46,060 nt of DNA from Bacteroidetes bacterium UBA2322. GTDB lineage: Bacteria; Bacteroidota; Bacteroidia; Chitinophagales; UBA2359. Positions 18,253-26,354 of this stretch are shown here, piece after piece (positions within the stretch are counted from its first letter, which is position 1; each line of letters begins with the position of its first letter). Position numbers and translations under genes: made by a program. Location: the NCBI GenBank assembly GCA_002345145.1, contig DDVC01000197.1:1-46060 (forward strand). The letters run 5' to 3'. The notes under the pieces are model-generated. The model saw only the letters and a list, made by a program, of their open reading frames with translations, had not been told where the DNA came from and searched no databases.

Positions 18253-18604
18253 AAAGAAAAAACAGTACAATATCAGCCCCCACATTGAGGCTCGCAACAT
18301 GTCGGTTATTGCCAATAAAACGGGCAACGTATATGAGTCGTTAAACGTAATAGCTAAACGCGCCAACCAAATATCGGTAAAAATTAAGGAAGAACTCCAC
18401 AGCAAAATTGAAGAGTTTGCCTCCAGCACCGATACCTTAGAAGAAGTACATGAAAACAAAGAGCAAATAGAAATTTCGCGCTTTTATGAGCGTATGCCCC
18501 ACCCCACCCTACTTGCTTTGGAAGAATTTATGGACAATAAACTGTACCACCGCCCCATAGAATCTGCTAAAACAGAAGAAGAAACCAACGCCAAAAAACT
18601 ATAA
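18242..18604 (+). CDS. rpoZ: RNA polymerase omega subunit (Bacteroidota type)
   Basis: A 120-residue protein starting at ATG 18242 inside the end of bamD. The core NKTGNVYESLNVIAKRANQIS, followed by IKEELHSKIEEF and ENKEQIEISRFYERMPHPTLLALEEFM, is the Bacteroidota omega/Rpb6-like sequence. It binds the beta' C-terminal region and helps RNA polymerase assembly. The frame is open for 105 bp further upstream within bamD, but a basic N-terminus at MSNKKKKQ and the conserved gene order support the chosen start. Two hairpins follow the stop. Confidence 0.88.
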   Translation: MSNKKKKQYNISPHIEARNMSVIANKTGNVYESLNVIAKRANQISVKIKEELHSKIEEFASSTDTLEEVHENKEQIEISRFYERMPHPTLLALEEFMDNKLYHRPIESAKTEEETNAKKL

Positions 18605-18620
18605 ACTACCCATTTGGTTA

Positions 18621-18649
18621 CTACCGGCAACCTGCGCCGGCAGTTTTTT
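18621..18649 (+). terminator. Hairpin and T run after rpoZ
   Basis: CCGGC (18624-18628) pairs with GCCGG (18636-18640), extended by two pairs beyond one mismatch, then TTTTTT at 18644-18649. Confidence 0.65.
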
Positions 18650-18652
18650 CAG

Positions 18653-18686
18653 AAGGCAATAATCCTCAATGCAGGAATATTGCCTT
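18653..18686 (+). terminator. Second hairpin between rpoZ and coaBC
   Basis: AAGGCAATAATCCT (18653-18666) pairs with 18673-18686 over 14 positions with one mismatch and a 6-nt loop; a short T-rich stretch follows. Tandem with the previous terminator, it suggests coaBC also has its own promoter. Confidence 0.6.
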
Positions 18687-18761
18687 TTGCTTTAAATAAA
18701 CGCCTCAGCTTTATACACACCAGTTTAGCATACCTGTTTTTTTTACCCTTTACTTCTTGTT

Positions 18762-19982
18762 ATGACCCTGCAAGGCAAAAAAATACTTTTAGGCGTATGT
18801 GGCAGTATAGCCGCCTTCAAGGCAGTTATATTAGTGCGACAGCTGGTAAAACAAGGAGCAATGGTAAGAGTAATAATGACCCCCGATGCCGCTGCTTTTG
18901 TAGCGCCGCTTACTTTTTCTACCCTCTCTAAAAATGAGGTTTATATCCATTTTTATGAAAAAGGCGAGCAAGTATGGCATAACCACGTTGAGCTGGGTTT
19001 GTGGGCAGACCTGCTGCTCATAGCACCCGCAACGGCAAACACTATGGCTAAATTAGCAAACGGTTTGTGTGATAACCTGCTGTGCGCCACCTACTTATCT
19101 GCCCGATGCCCGGTATATATAGCCCCTGCCATGGATTTAGATATGTGGCAGCACCCCGCCACCCGCCGAAATATAAACCTGCTTCAAGCCGCCGGTAACC
19201 ATATGCTATCAGTAGGCACCGGCGAACTTGCAAGCGGTTTGTGGGGCGAAGGCAGATTAGCAGAACCCGAAACCATATTGCAACACTTAGTCGCCTTTTT
19301 TACCACTGCCCCCCTGCCCTTAGCCGGCAAACAGGTGCTTATTACCGCCGGTCCTACTTATGAACCCATAGACCCTGTGCGGTTTATAGGCAACAGGTCA
19401 TCGGGTAAAATGGGGCTGGCACTGGCAGAAACAGCCCTCCAAATGGGCGCTTCGGTTTGCCTTGTTTTAGGTACTAACAGCCTGAGCATTAACCCGCACC
19501 CAAAACTAACGGTAATACCCGTAGAAACAGCAGAACAAATGTTTGCCGCCACAGTAACCCACTTTGCCGCCGCCCATATAGCCATACTTGCCGCCGCCGT
19601 TAGCGATTATACACCTGCCCAAACCCACCCCGTAAAAATTAAAAAAACCGAACAAGACCTAACCCTCACCCTCCGTAAAACCAAAGATATACTGGCATAC
19701 CTTGGAACGGTTAAACAGCCCCACCAAATACTGGTAGGGTTTGCCTTAGAAACCAATAATGAACAAGAAAACGCCCAACAAAAATTGGTTAAAAAAAACT
19801 TAGACTTTATTGTGCTTAACTCCCTTCAAAATCCGGGCGCCGGTTTTCAACACACCACCAACCAAGTAAGCATATTAAATAAAGAAAACAACTGGACACA
19901 CTATCCGCTCCTGTCTAAACAAGAAACAGCCGCCCATATCCTGCAAACCATTACCGCAGCATACCAAAACCAACAGCCCTAA
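18762..19982 (+). CDS. coaBC: Bifunctional CoaBC: phosphopantothenoylcysteine decarboxylase / phosphopantothenate-cysteine ligase
   Basis: A 406-residue protein covering two steps of coenzyme A synthesis. The FMN-binding CoaC half (about 1-180) shows GSIAAFKA and catalytic His75 (HVELG). Two residues that are catalytic in the E. coli enzyme differ: Asp125 (PAMDLDMW) stands where Asn125 is expected, and Ser158 (ELASGLWGEGR) where Cys158 is expected. I recall the same pair in other Bacteroidota, so this is probably a lineage variant rather than damage. The CoaB half (about 185-400) has ITAGPTYEPIDPVRFIGNRSSGKMG and AAVSDYTP. It lies after rpoZ and before a DUF4835 gene, the common Bacteroidota order. 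Confidence 0.94.
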   Translation: MTLQGKKILLGVCGSIAAFKAVILVRQLVKQGAMVRVIMTPDAAAFVAPLTFSTLSKNEVYIHFYEKGEQVWHNHVELGLWADLLLIAPATANTMAKLANGLCDNLLCATYLSARCPVYIAPAMDLDMWQHPATRRNINLLQAAGNHMLSVGTGELASGLWGEGRLAEPETILQHLVAFFTTAPLPLAGKQVLITAGPTYEPIDPVRFIGNRSSGKMGLALAETALQMGASVCLVLGTNSLSINPHPKLTVIPVETAEQMFAATVTHFAAAHIAILAAAVSDYTPAQTHPVKIKKTEQDLTLTLRKTKDILAYLGTVKQPHQILVGFALETNNEQENAQQKLVKKNLDFIVLNSLQNPGAGFQHTTNQVSILNKENNWTHYPLLSKQETAAHILQTITAAYQNQQP

Positions 19983-20107
19983 CCCACCGTTTTAACCCTC
20001 ACCACCCAACAGGCAAAAAATACTCAACCCAAATTCACTACTTTCAACCTTTTTGCGTTATTATTGTACCTGATTTTGCAAATATCATCAAAACTCCCCC
20101 TCAACCC

Positions 20108-21109
20108 ATGAAAAAATTCCTCCTTATAGCCATACTAACCCTTGGCTACTGCCATTTTGCCCAAGCACAAGAACTTAATGCACTGGTAAACGTGCAAACC
20201 CCACAACTGCGTATAACCGATGCCAAAGTGTTTCAAACCCTGAGCAATGACCTGCGCGAGTTTTTGAACGGCAGAAAATGGACAGATGACTCCTACACCG
20301 CTAACGAACGCATCAATTGCAGTTTTTTAATTACCATTAACGAAGAAATTTCTAATACCCGATTTAAAGGCACTATTACCGTACAATCGTCGCGTCCGGT
20401 GTATAACTCAGCTTATGAAAGCATTGTTATTAACCACCAAGATAGGCAGGTAGAATTTGATTACGTAGAATACCAGCCCTTAGAGTATAACGATAACGCT
20501 TACCTAATGGAACTAACCTCGCTCATGGCTTATTATGCCTACATTATTATAGGCTACGATGCCGATACCTTTTCGTCTAACGGGGGAAGCAATATATTTA
20601 CCAAAGCCCAAAACGTGCTTAATGCCGCCCAAGCATCTAAATCAAAGGGCTGGCAATCTTTTGACGGTACCCGAAACCGCTACTGGCTTGTTCAAAACCT
20701 TACCGACTCGCGCCACAAACCCCTGCGCGAAGCCTACTACCGCTACCACCGCCAAGGATTGGATAATATGTTTGCCAACCCAAACGAGGCACGAGGCAAC
20801 GTAGTGAGCGCACTGGAAATGATTAACGAAACCAATAATAACAACTCTAACTCTATGGCGGTAGATTTGTTTGTAACTGCCAAAGGCACCGAAATAACCA
20901 ACATCTTTGCCGATGGCAGCGTAATGCCGCCCGATAAGGTTAAAGTGCTCAATGTAATGTCAAGAATAGACGGCGCTAATATGGCACAGTACAACCGCAT
21001 TAATGCCAGTACCACTAACTCACCCGGTAAAGGAATGCCCAATGCGCCCATGGATATGCGCCCAAAAGGTAACGAGCCCCAGTTTCAAATGCTAGACGGT
21101 AAACAATAG
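20108..21109 (+). CDS. DUF4835 family secreted protein
   Basis: A 333-residue protein with a signal peptide (cleavage near HFAQAQ, then ELNALVNVQTP). The pattern ELNA.V.V, LREFLNGRKWT, INCSFLITINE, FKGTITVQSSRPVY, NSAYESIVINHQDRQVEF and YAYIIIGYDADTFS is characteristic of DUF4835, a Bacteroidota-specific periplasmic family usually encoded right after coaBC. Function is unestablished. The C-terminus is a low-complexity Asn/Met/Pro tail. It starts 125 bp after coaBC with no terminator visible between them. Confidence 0.85.
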   Translation: MKKFLLIAILTLGYCHFAQAQELNALVNVQTPQLRITDAKVFQTLSNDLREFLNGRKWTDDSYTANERINCSFLITINEEISNTRFKGTITVQSSRPVYNSAYESIVINHQDRQVEFDYVEYQPLEYNDNAYLMELTSLMAYYAYIIIGYDADTFSSNGGSNIFTKAQNVLNAAQASKSKGWQSFDGTRNRYWLVQNLTDSRHKPLREAYYRYHRQGLDNMFANPNEARGNVVSALEMINETNNNNSNSMAVDLFVTAKGTEITNIFADGSVMPPDKVKVLNVMSRIDGANMAQYNRINASTTNSPGKGMPNAPMDMRPKGNEPQFQMLDGKQ

Positions 21110-21290
21110 CCGGCACCCACAGCATACTTACCTGTAATTAGCATAGGCAAATAGCCGCTATCATAAAGCGCAAAATGGTTACTGTTTGTCTCAAAATAGG
21201 GTGATAGTAAATGAGTTGCCTCTCAATTAAATTAGCATTTATGCTATTTTGACAATGGTTTAATAGGAAGAATAACTTTTTTGCAAAAAT

Positions 21291-21317
21291 GGTAACAAAA
21301 ATATTTTGCTGAAAGTT
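21291..21317 (+). promoter_or_regulatory. Sigma-gene copy of the GGTAACA-N12-AAAGT element
   Basis: GGTAACA (21291-21297), 12 nt, then TGAAAGTT. The spacing is the same as in the elements upstream of four minus-strand genes at 30-39 kb. It lies just before the sigma factor start, so the sigma factor may activate its own gene. Confidence 0.45.
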
Positions 21318-21323
21318 AAACAA

Positions 21324-22034
21324 ATGAATACCGCTATGAAGCAACCTCCACTAACCGACCAAGACATAGTAAATGGATTTAGGTGTAATAACCAAGACAT
21401 AATTGTAGCCGCTTACAAGCTCATTATACCAAATGTTAGGGCATTTGTGTTAAGCAGAGGCGGTAATAAAGCAGAGGCAGAGCAGGTAGCATGGCGAGCA
21501 TTGACCAAATTTTGGCAGCGCTGCCAAAAAACCGATTTTGAGTTAGTAGAGCATTCATCGGGTTTTGGCGCTTATATGGCACGCACCTACCGAAATGTAT
21601 GGGCAGACTGGCATAAAGAAGGAGAAATTAAACTTAAATCGGCAACTTTAGCGCCCGATACTACGTCTAAAGAACAAATCTCACTTAGAGAAGAAGACGA
21701 TGACCCAACCAATAACCGAAAAAGCAACGCTAACCTTGAACAATTAGCCGATGAATTTAAAACCGATGAAAAAGTGGCGCTCAATAATGTGAGTACATAC
21801 ATTTGGCAATTGGTGGATAGTTTATCAGAAAAATGCAGAGATTTTTTTAGATTGTACTACCAAAAAGAGTTGAGTTACGAAGAAATTGCCCAAGAAAAAA
21901 AAGTATCGGAGGGCGCTATCAGAAAACAAAAAAACGAGTGCAAAGAGCCTTTTGTAAAAAAGCTAACCAATAGCCCCTTTTTTAAAGAACTGCAAGAAAA
22001 CTTTCCTCACTTGGTAAAAAAAATAGTACAATAA
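21324..22034 (+). CDS. ECF-like RNA polymerase sigma factor
   Basis: A 236-residue protein with sigma region 2 (about 15-75: AYKLIIPNVRAFVLSRGGNKAEAEQVAWRAL...FWQ, then YMARTYRNVWADW) and sigma region 4 with a helix-turn-helix (LSEKCRDFFRLYYQKELSYEEIAQEKKVSEGAIRKQK). The linker is acidic. Start ATG 21324 is used; ATG 21336 is equally possible, and the frame also extends back to a TTG at 21306. The gene after it encodes a probable anti-sigma-type partner. An upstream element matches the one before the protease and inhibitor genes at 30-39 kb, suggesting that those genes are its regulon. Confidence 0.88.
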   Translation: MNTAMKQPPLTDQDIVNGFRCNNQDIIVAAYKLIIPNVRAFVLSRGGNKAEAEQVAWRALTKFWQRCQKTDFELVEHSSGFGAYMARTYRNVWADWHKEGEIKLKSATLAPDTTSKEQISLREEDDDPTNNRKSNANLEQLADEFKTDEKVALNNVSTYIWQLVDSLSEKCRDFFRLYYQKELSYEEIAQEKKVSEGAIRKQKNECKEPFVKKLTNSPFFKELQENFPHLVKKIVQ

Positions 22035-22112
22035 CCACACCTCACTAAAAATCACTTATATCATACACGCTAAACAAAAAAAACATTTTTAAACTGCGCA
22101 AAACGCAACAAG

Positions 22113-22784
22113 ATGCTGGACGAACAAACCAAACAACAATTAGAGAGCTACGCCAAAGGCAAATTGAGCCCCGATGAGCATAGCAAATTTACCCAAATAC
22201 TGGAGCAAAACCCCCAATTGCAGGAACTGCTACTTGCCGAAAAATTAATTCAGCGCACACTTGCACTTTCTCCTATTGAGAAAGCAAAACAAATTGTAGA
22301 AACATTAGGCGAAGATTTGTTTTTAGACGAAAAAGAAAACATATCCACTGCCCCCCACCAAGCCAATGATGGTTATACACTCAATGAATTGCTTAGTATG
22401 TTTGGTTCGGTAGCTCATTTAGAGGCTGAATTAGTAGGCAGAAGCATATCAACCGGCAATCAGGAGTCTTTGGAAGAAATGGTTTTGTTGCCCGAAAATA
22501 ATGTGGACTGCCCCGATAACGTTTTATACTTTGCCTTTGCCCAAACTACCCCCATAACTATTACCATTTTGGTTATTAACAGTCAAGAAGAAGAAATTCC
22601 CCTTCTCAATAACTGTATAGAAGCAAACTCAAGTAATTTTACGCTCTCCTTGCCCGCAAACCTGCCCCCGGGCAAGTATTACTGGCAACTGCACCCACAA
22701 ACTGCCAACCGCAGCCTGCGCCGCAAATACGGAATAGCCACCGGCAATTTTTATATTAACGAAAGGTTAAATCCGCATAAATAA
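22113..22784 (+). CDS. Probable anti-sigma-type partner protein, function unknown
   Basis: A 223-residue protein with no signal peptide or membrane segment. The N-terminus (QQLESYAKGKLSPDEHSKFTQILEQNPQLQELL) has the YLxGxLSxxExxxFExxL look of anti-sigma factor N-terminal helices. The middle is acidic and polar. The last ~100 residues are beta-rich and end with a PPGKYYWQL strand pattern resembling an Ig-like fold. It begins 78 bp after the sigma factor in the same direction. Without a membrane anchor it would act in the cytoplasm, perhaps as a soluble sensor with the CHAT protein encoded 9 kb away. That link is speculative. Confidence 0.55.
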   Translation: MLDEQTKQQLESYAKGKLSPDEHSKFTQILEQNPQLQELLLAEKLIQRTLALSPIEKAKQIVETLGEDLFLDEKENISTAPHQANDGYTLNELLSMFGSVAHLEAELVGRSISTGNQESLEEMVLLPENNVDCPDNVLYFAFAQTTPITITILVINSQEEEIPLLNNCIEANSSNFTLSLPANLPPGKYYWQLHPQTANRSLRRKYGIATGNFYINERLNPHK

Positions 22785-22799
22785 CCGCCAATAGTAAGT

Positions 22800-23957
22800 T
22801 TACTTTATAGCCCTGCGTGCCATTTTATCGGTGCGGGCGCGCCATGTTTCTGCTTGGTTTAAGTGTTTATCGCGCTTTTCCATTACCTTTTCTGAAACAG
22901 GAGGCAAGTAGCCCAATACGTCAAAGTACGATTGGCGGCTTATAGATTCATAATGCCCACTTTTCGCACCCACGCAAATAATTATATTTATCGTGCTGTT
23001 TTTCAGGATATTAAAAATAGATGCAATTTCGATAAAAATTAACTTGTACCTATAAGTCCCTGACAATCAGACCTAAAATTTTTAGGTGCGGAAGGTGGGA
23101 TACAGGTTTATTGTCCATACGCCGGTTTGCCATTTGCAATTGAGTAATTGCGGAAACAAACCAATAAACACTGCTGCCACACCTGCTAAAACCCAATACC
23201 GATGTTGCCACAACAATTTTAAGCGTGGCGTAACATCTTTTACAGCGGTTATACCCCAAAAAACCGGTAACAATATCACTATCAGATTGGTTAGCCTTAC
23301 ACAACCTATTAAACCTACACAAAAACCAATGCCTACCAAGTAATAGGCTTTTTTGCTTTGCTGCCATTTGGTTGTAAGGTATAACAACACCGAAAACAGA
23401 AAAAAAGAATATACATGCGACATGGTTCCTTCATACGTGGCGTAATACAGCAAATTTGTACCGCAAACCAAGATTATTAAGGTAAGCGCCGTTACGTAAT
23501 CCGGAAAATAGCGCAGCAAAACGGCACGCAAAAAAAACAACGCCAACCCTATGTAAAACAAAGTTCCTATTATAATCCATTGTTTGTAAGGCAGGCTAAA
23601 CCCATCGGGTTTGTATTTTGAGCTGTTTGATGCCGCATAATGCCCCAATAAAAAAAAGGGTGTTTGCAAAATGGCTACGCCTATGGCATATTTATTGAGC
23701 GTTTTACCACCTATTTCTTGGGTAAACTCTTTTGCATCTAAACTGTGGGCGTTAAAAAAAGCATAGTTGTAATCCTTGTAGATAAAGTGCGCCGGTAAAT
23801 AAGCGTAATAACCGCCGCCATCGTAATGAAACTGAGAATTTCTTTTAACTACCCTACCCGAATTTGCCGTTACGTTTACCACCAACAAGCACATAAGTAT
23901 AGCCAATACCGACCATGCCTGCTTAAAACCCGGCAAAGTTGTAAATTTTTTCAACAC
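22800..23957 (-). pseudogene. Decayed integral-membrane glycosyltransferase-like gene (internal deletion)
   Basis: The 5' part (23957 to 23082) encodes 291 residues of a polytopic protein: an N-terminal segment, an extracytoplasmic YDGGGYYAYLPAHFIYKDY loop, then repeated hydrophobic helices including FFLLGHY, GLALFFLRAVLLRYF and TNLLYYATYEGTMSHVYSFF. Relatives I recall are about 560 residues long, but this one stops soon after PQLLNCKWQTGVW. The tail encoded by about 22985-22800 (GHYESISRQSYFDVLGYLPP) resembles the C-terminal end of the same family. The middle half appears deleted and replaced by about 100 bp of AT-rich sequence, with an ACCTAAAA-T-TTTTAGGT palindrome at 23071-23087. It is probably non-functional. 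Confidence 0.55.
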
Positions 23958-24011
23958 AAAATAAAATTTGGCGGTTTGGTGGGAATATGTTGCCGCTGCA
24001 AAAGTGGTTAT

Positions 24012-26123
24012 TTATTTTTGCAATAACACATCTTTTATTTGTTGCAACTCATTGTTTAGCCGTGCATTTTGTTTTTTCAGCTCCTCAATCATTGTTTGCT
24101 GCTCCTGCACCGCTTTTACCAATGGTACTACAAACTGCTGATAACTGAGGGAGTAGTAATCATCGGGGTTTTGGGGAGTGTGCAAGCCGTTAAAATCATA
24201 ACCGGCGGCTTTGGCGGCAGTTTCTACCTCTTGGGCTATAAACCCGCTTTGGCGTATGGTTTCGGCTGGGGTAAAATTCATGTTGTTTATACTGCTGCGC
24301 TGTAAGCTATCGGGCAAATGGCGCATCAAAAACTGCTGGTGTTGGCGGGCTTTGTAGTTGTAAACCACCGGTCGCAATCGGGTTATAAAATCTAAGCCGC
24401 GCACTTCTTCGGTAATGTTTTGTTTAAATCGGGCATCGCTGGTGGTATAAACTACCGGTCCTTCTACCACTGTTACCGAGGTATTACCTATACGTACCTT
24501 ATTACCTACATTTACCGAAGCGCCATATCCAATAGCCGTAGCATTGGTGAGCGCGCCCGATGAAACATTTGCGCTATTACCTAATGCCGTATTTTGAGCG
24601 CCTGTAACGTTTGTAAGAAGAGCAAATTTGCCCACTGCGGTATTTTCGTTGCCCGTAGTAGTGCCCGAAAGTGTACCGCGTCCAATAGCGGTATTGTCAT
24701 CTCCATCAGTATTGACAGACAGCGCACCTCTACCAATAGCGGTATTTTCGCTGCCCGTAGTGTTTAAGTATAGCGCACGGTAGCCGGCGGCAGTGTTTTC
24801 ATCGCCGGTACTGTTAGTATAAAGCGCTTCATTACCGGTGGCAGTGTTAGAAAATCCGGTTGTGTTTAGGTAAAGAGCGGTGTATCCGGTAGCAGTATTT
24901 CGGTAACCGGTAGTGTTTGCATACAAGGCTTTAGAACCAATAGCTACATTACCCTGACTGTGTACCGCTGAGCTTGCACTTAACCCATTATTGTATAAAG
25001 CGCTATCGCCCACAGCAACCAAATTACTTCTATTGGTATTAAAGAATAATGCTCTAATGCCTACTGCCACATTAGATATGCCTGTTCCGTTATTGTCAAG
25101 CGCATCAGTGCCATAGGCGCTATTGTAGCTTCCGGTAGTATTACCATTAAGCGCCCCAGAGCCAGTGGCAGTATTATCTTTGCCTGTAGTATTGGAGGCA
25201 AGTACACTCATGCCATTAGCGGTATTCCCCTCACCCGTAGTGTTGTTAAAAAGTGCAAAGTAGCCATTAGCGGTATTCCCCTCACCCGTAATGTTGTGAA
25301 TAAGTGCAAAATAACCATGAGCAGTATTGCCACTACCCGTAGTATTATTAGCAAGTGCATTACAGCCGGTTGCAGTATTATACAATCCTGTTGTATTAGC
25401 AAAAAGCGATTCGCTACCAACAGCAGTATTAAAATTACCTGTTGTATTATAGTAAAGCGAATTTTTGCCAATAGCAGTGTTTAACACACCAATAGTGTTT
25501 AAATAAAGCGCGCTTTGCCCTACGGCAGTATTGTCATAGCCATCTGTATTTGAAAAAAGCGCATTTCGCCCAATAGCGGTATTAGAATAACCCGTAGTAT
25601 TAGCAGAAAGCGCACTTCGCCCCAGAGCAGTATTGTTAAAGCCCGAAAGAGAATACCCGGTATTACCTACACTGGTACTGCCCGAGAATACCCTTACCCA
25701 TCTTGCCTCCTCGCTATACATGGCATAGGGCACACTAACCAACTGCTGAGTACCCATATCAATAAATGGTTGTGCGCCTGCACCATCGGGGTCAAGTTCT
25801 GTTTGCAGGAATTTGGGTTCTCCGTCTGTCCAGGTAATACTTGAATAAGTACCTGTATTAGGCGCTCCGCTGCCTATTTGCAAATTTAACAACCCTTGTG
25901 CGGTGGTGGTTAGGTTGTGTGTTTCCTGATACTGAACCGGTCCGCCGGCATTATTCTGCCTTATTGATAGCCGCACCAATACGGTTTGGTTTATTAGCGT
26001 TTGCCCACTTGCATTGCGGGCTACAGCCTGATAATTGATGCGCTGCGGTACTTGAGCATAAGTAAAAACAGCATAACAGCATAACGCTGTAAGAAGGAAC
26101 AAAAAGTGGTGTAAATTTTTCAT
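24012..26123 (-). CDS. Secreted repeat protein with C-terminal S74 (endosialidase chaperone) domain, long paralogue
   Basis: A 703-residue protein with a signal peptide ending at FTYAQ and the common Bacteroidota N-terminal module VPQRINYQAVARNASGQTL. The middle is about 20 copies of a 17-residue repeat of the form NTAxGxxALxxNTTGxx, which should form a beta-solenoid or trimeric stalk. The C-terminus is an intramolecular chaperone of the S74 family, with auto-cleavage site Ser562-Asp563 in TTSDARFKQNI, ending in a coiled coil (about 670-703). Such proteins trimerise and then cut off the chaperone; here the shaft would be a surface adhesin or fibre. It lies downstream of a shorter paralogue with nearly identical ends. 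Confidence 0.85.
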   Translation of the reverse strand: MKNLHHFLFLLTALCCYAVFTYAQVPQRINYQAVARNASGQTLINQTVLVRLSIRQNNAGGPVQYQETHNLTTTAQGLLNLQIGSGAPNTGTYSSITWTDGEPKFLQTELDPDGAGAQPFIDMGTQQLVSVPYAMYSEEARWVRVFSGSTSVGNTGYSLSGFNNTALGRSALSANTTGYSNTAIGRNALFSNTDGYDNTAVGQSALYLNTIGVLNTAIGKNSLYYNTTGNFNTAVGSESLFANTTGLYNTATGCNALANNTTGSGNTAHGYFALIHNITGEGNTANGYFALFNNTTGEGNTANGMSVLASNTTGKDNTATGSGALNGNTTGSYNSAYGTDALDNNGTGISNVAVGIRALFFNTNRSNLVAVGDSALYNNGLSASSAVHSQGNVAIGSKALYANTTGYRNTATGYTALYLNTTGFSNTATGNEALYTNSTGDENTAAGYRALYLNTTGSENTAIGRGALSVNTDGDDNTAIGRGTLSGTTTGNENTAVGKFALLTNVTGAQNTALGNSANVSSGALTNATAIGYGASVNVGNKVRIGNTSVTVVEGPVVYTTSDARFKQNITEEVRGLDFITRLRPVVYNYKARQHQQFLMRHLPDSLQRSSINNMNFTPAETIRQSGFIAQEVETAAKAAGYDFNGLHTPQNPDDYYSLSYQQFVVPLVKAVQEQQTMIEELKKQNARLNNELQQIKDVLLQK

Positions 26124-26354
26124 TTTTGGTGGAGGTTAGTATGAAAAAATCAGGTAAAGTTACAAGTTCTATTGATACTACCTCTTTTTGGCTAAAAAAT
26201 TACCCCGATGTGTGCAAAACAAGGGGTAAATACTAAAAATAGAATTCCGATTTTTACCCCTTTGGCAGACAAGGCAGGCTTTTAACCCACTCAGCATTAC
26301 AAAACCTGCCCTGTTACCAGAAACAAGGCGAGTTTACAATACTTTATTACTTGG

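Noticed and set aside
26311..26320. CTGTTACCAG upstream of the long S74 gene
   Set aside because: Only part of the CAGGTAACA half is present, the partner half is missing at 12 nt, and it lies nearly 190 bp from the start codon.
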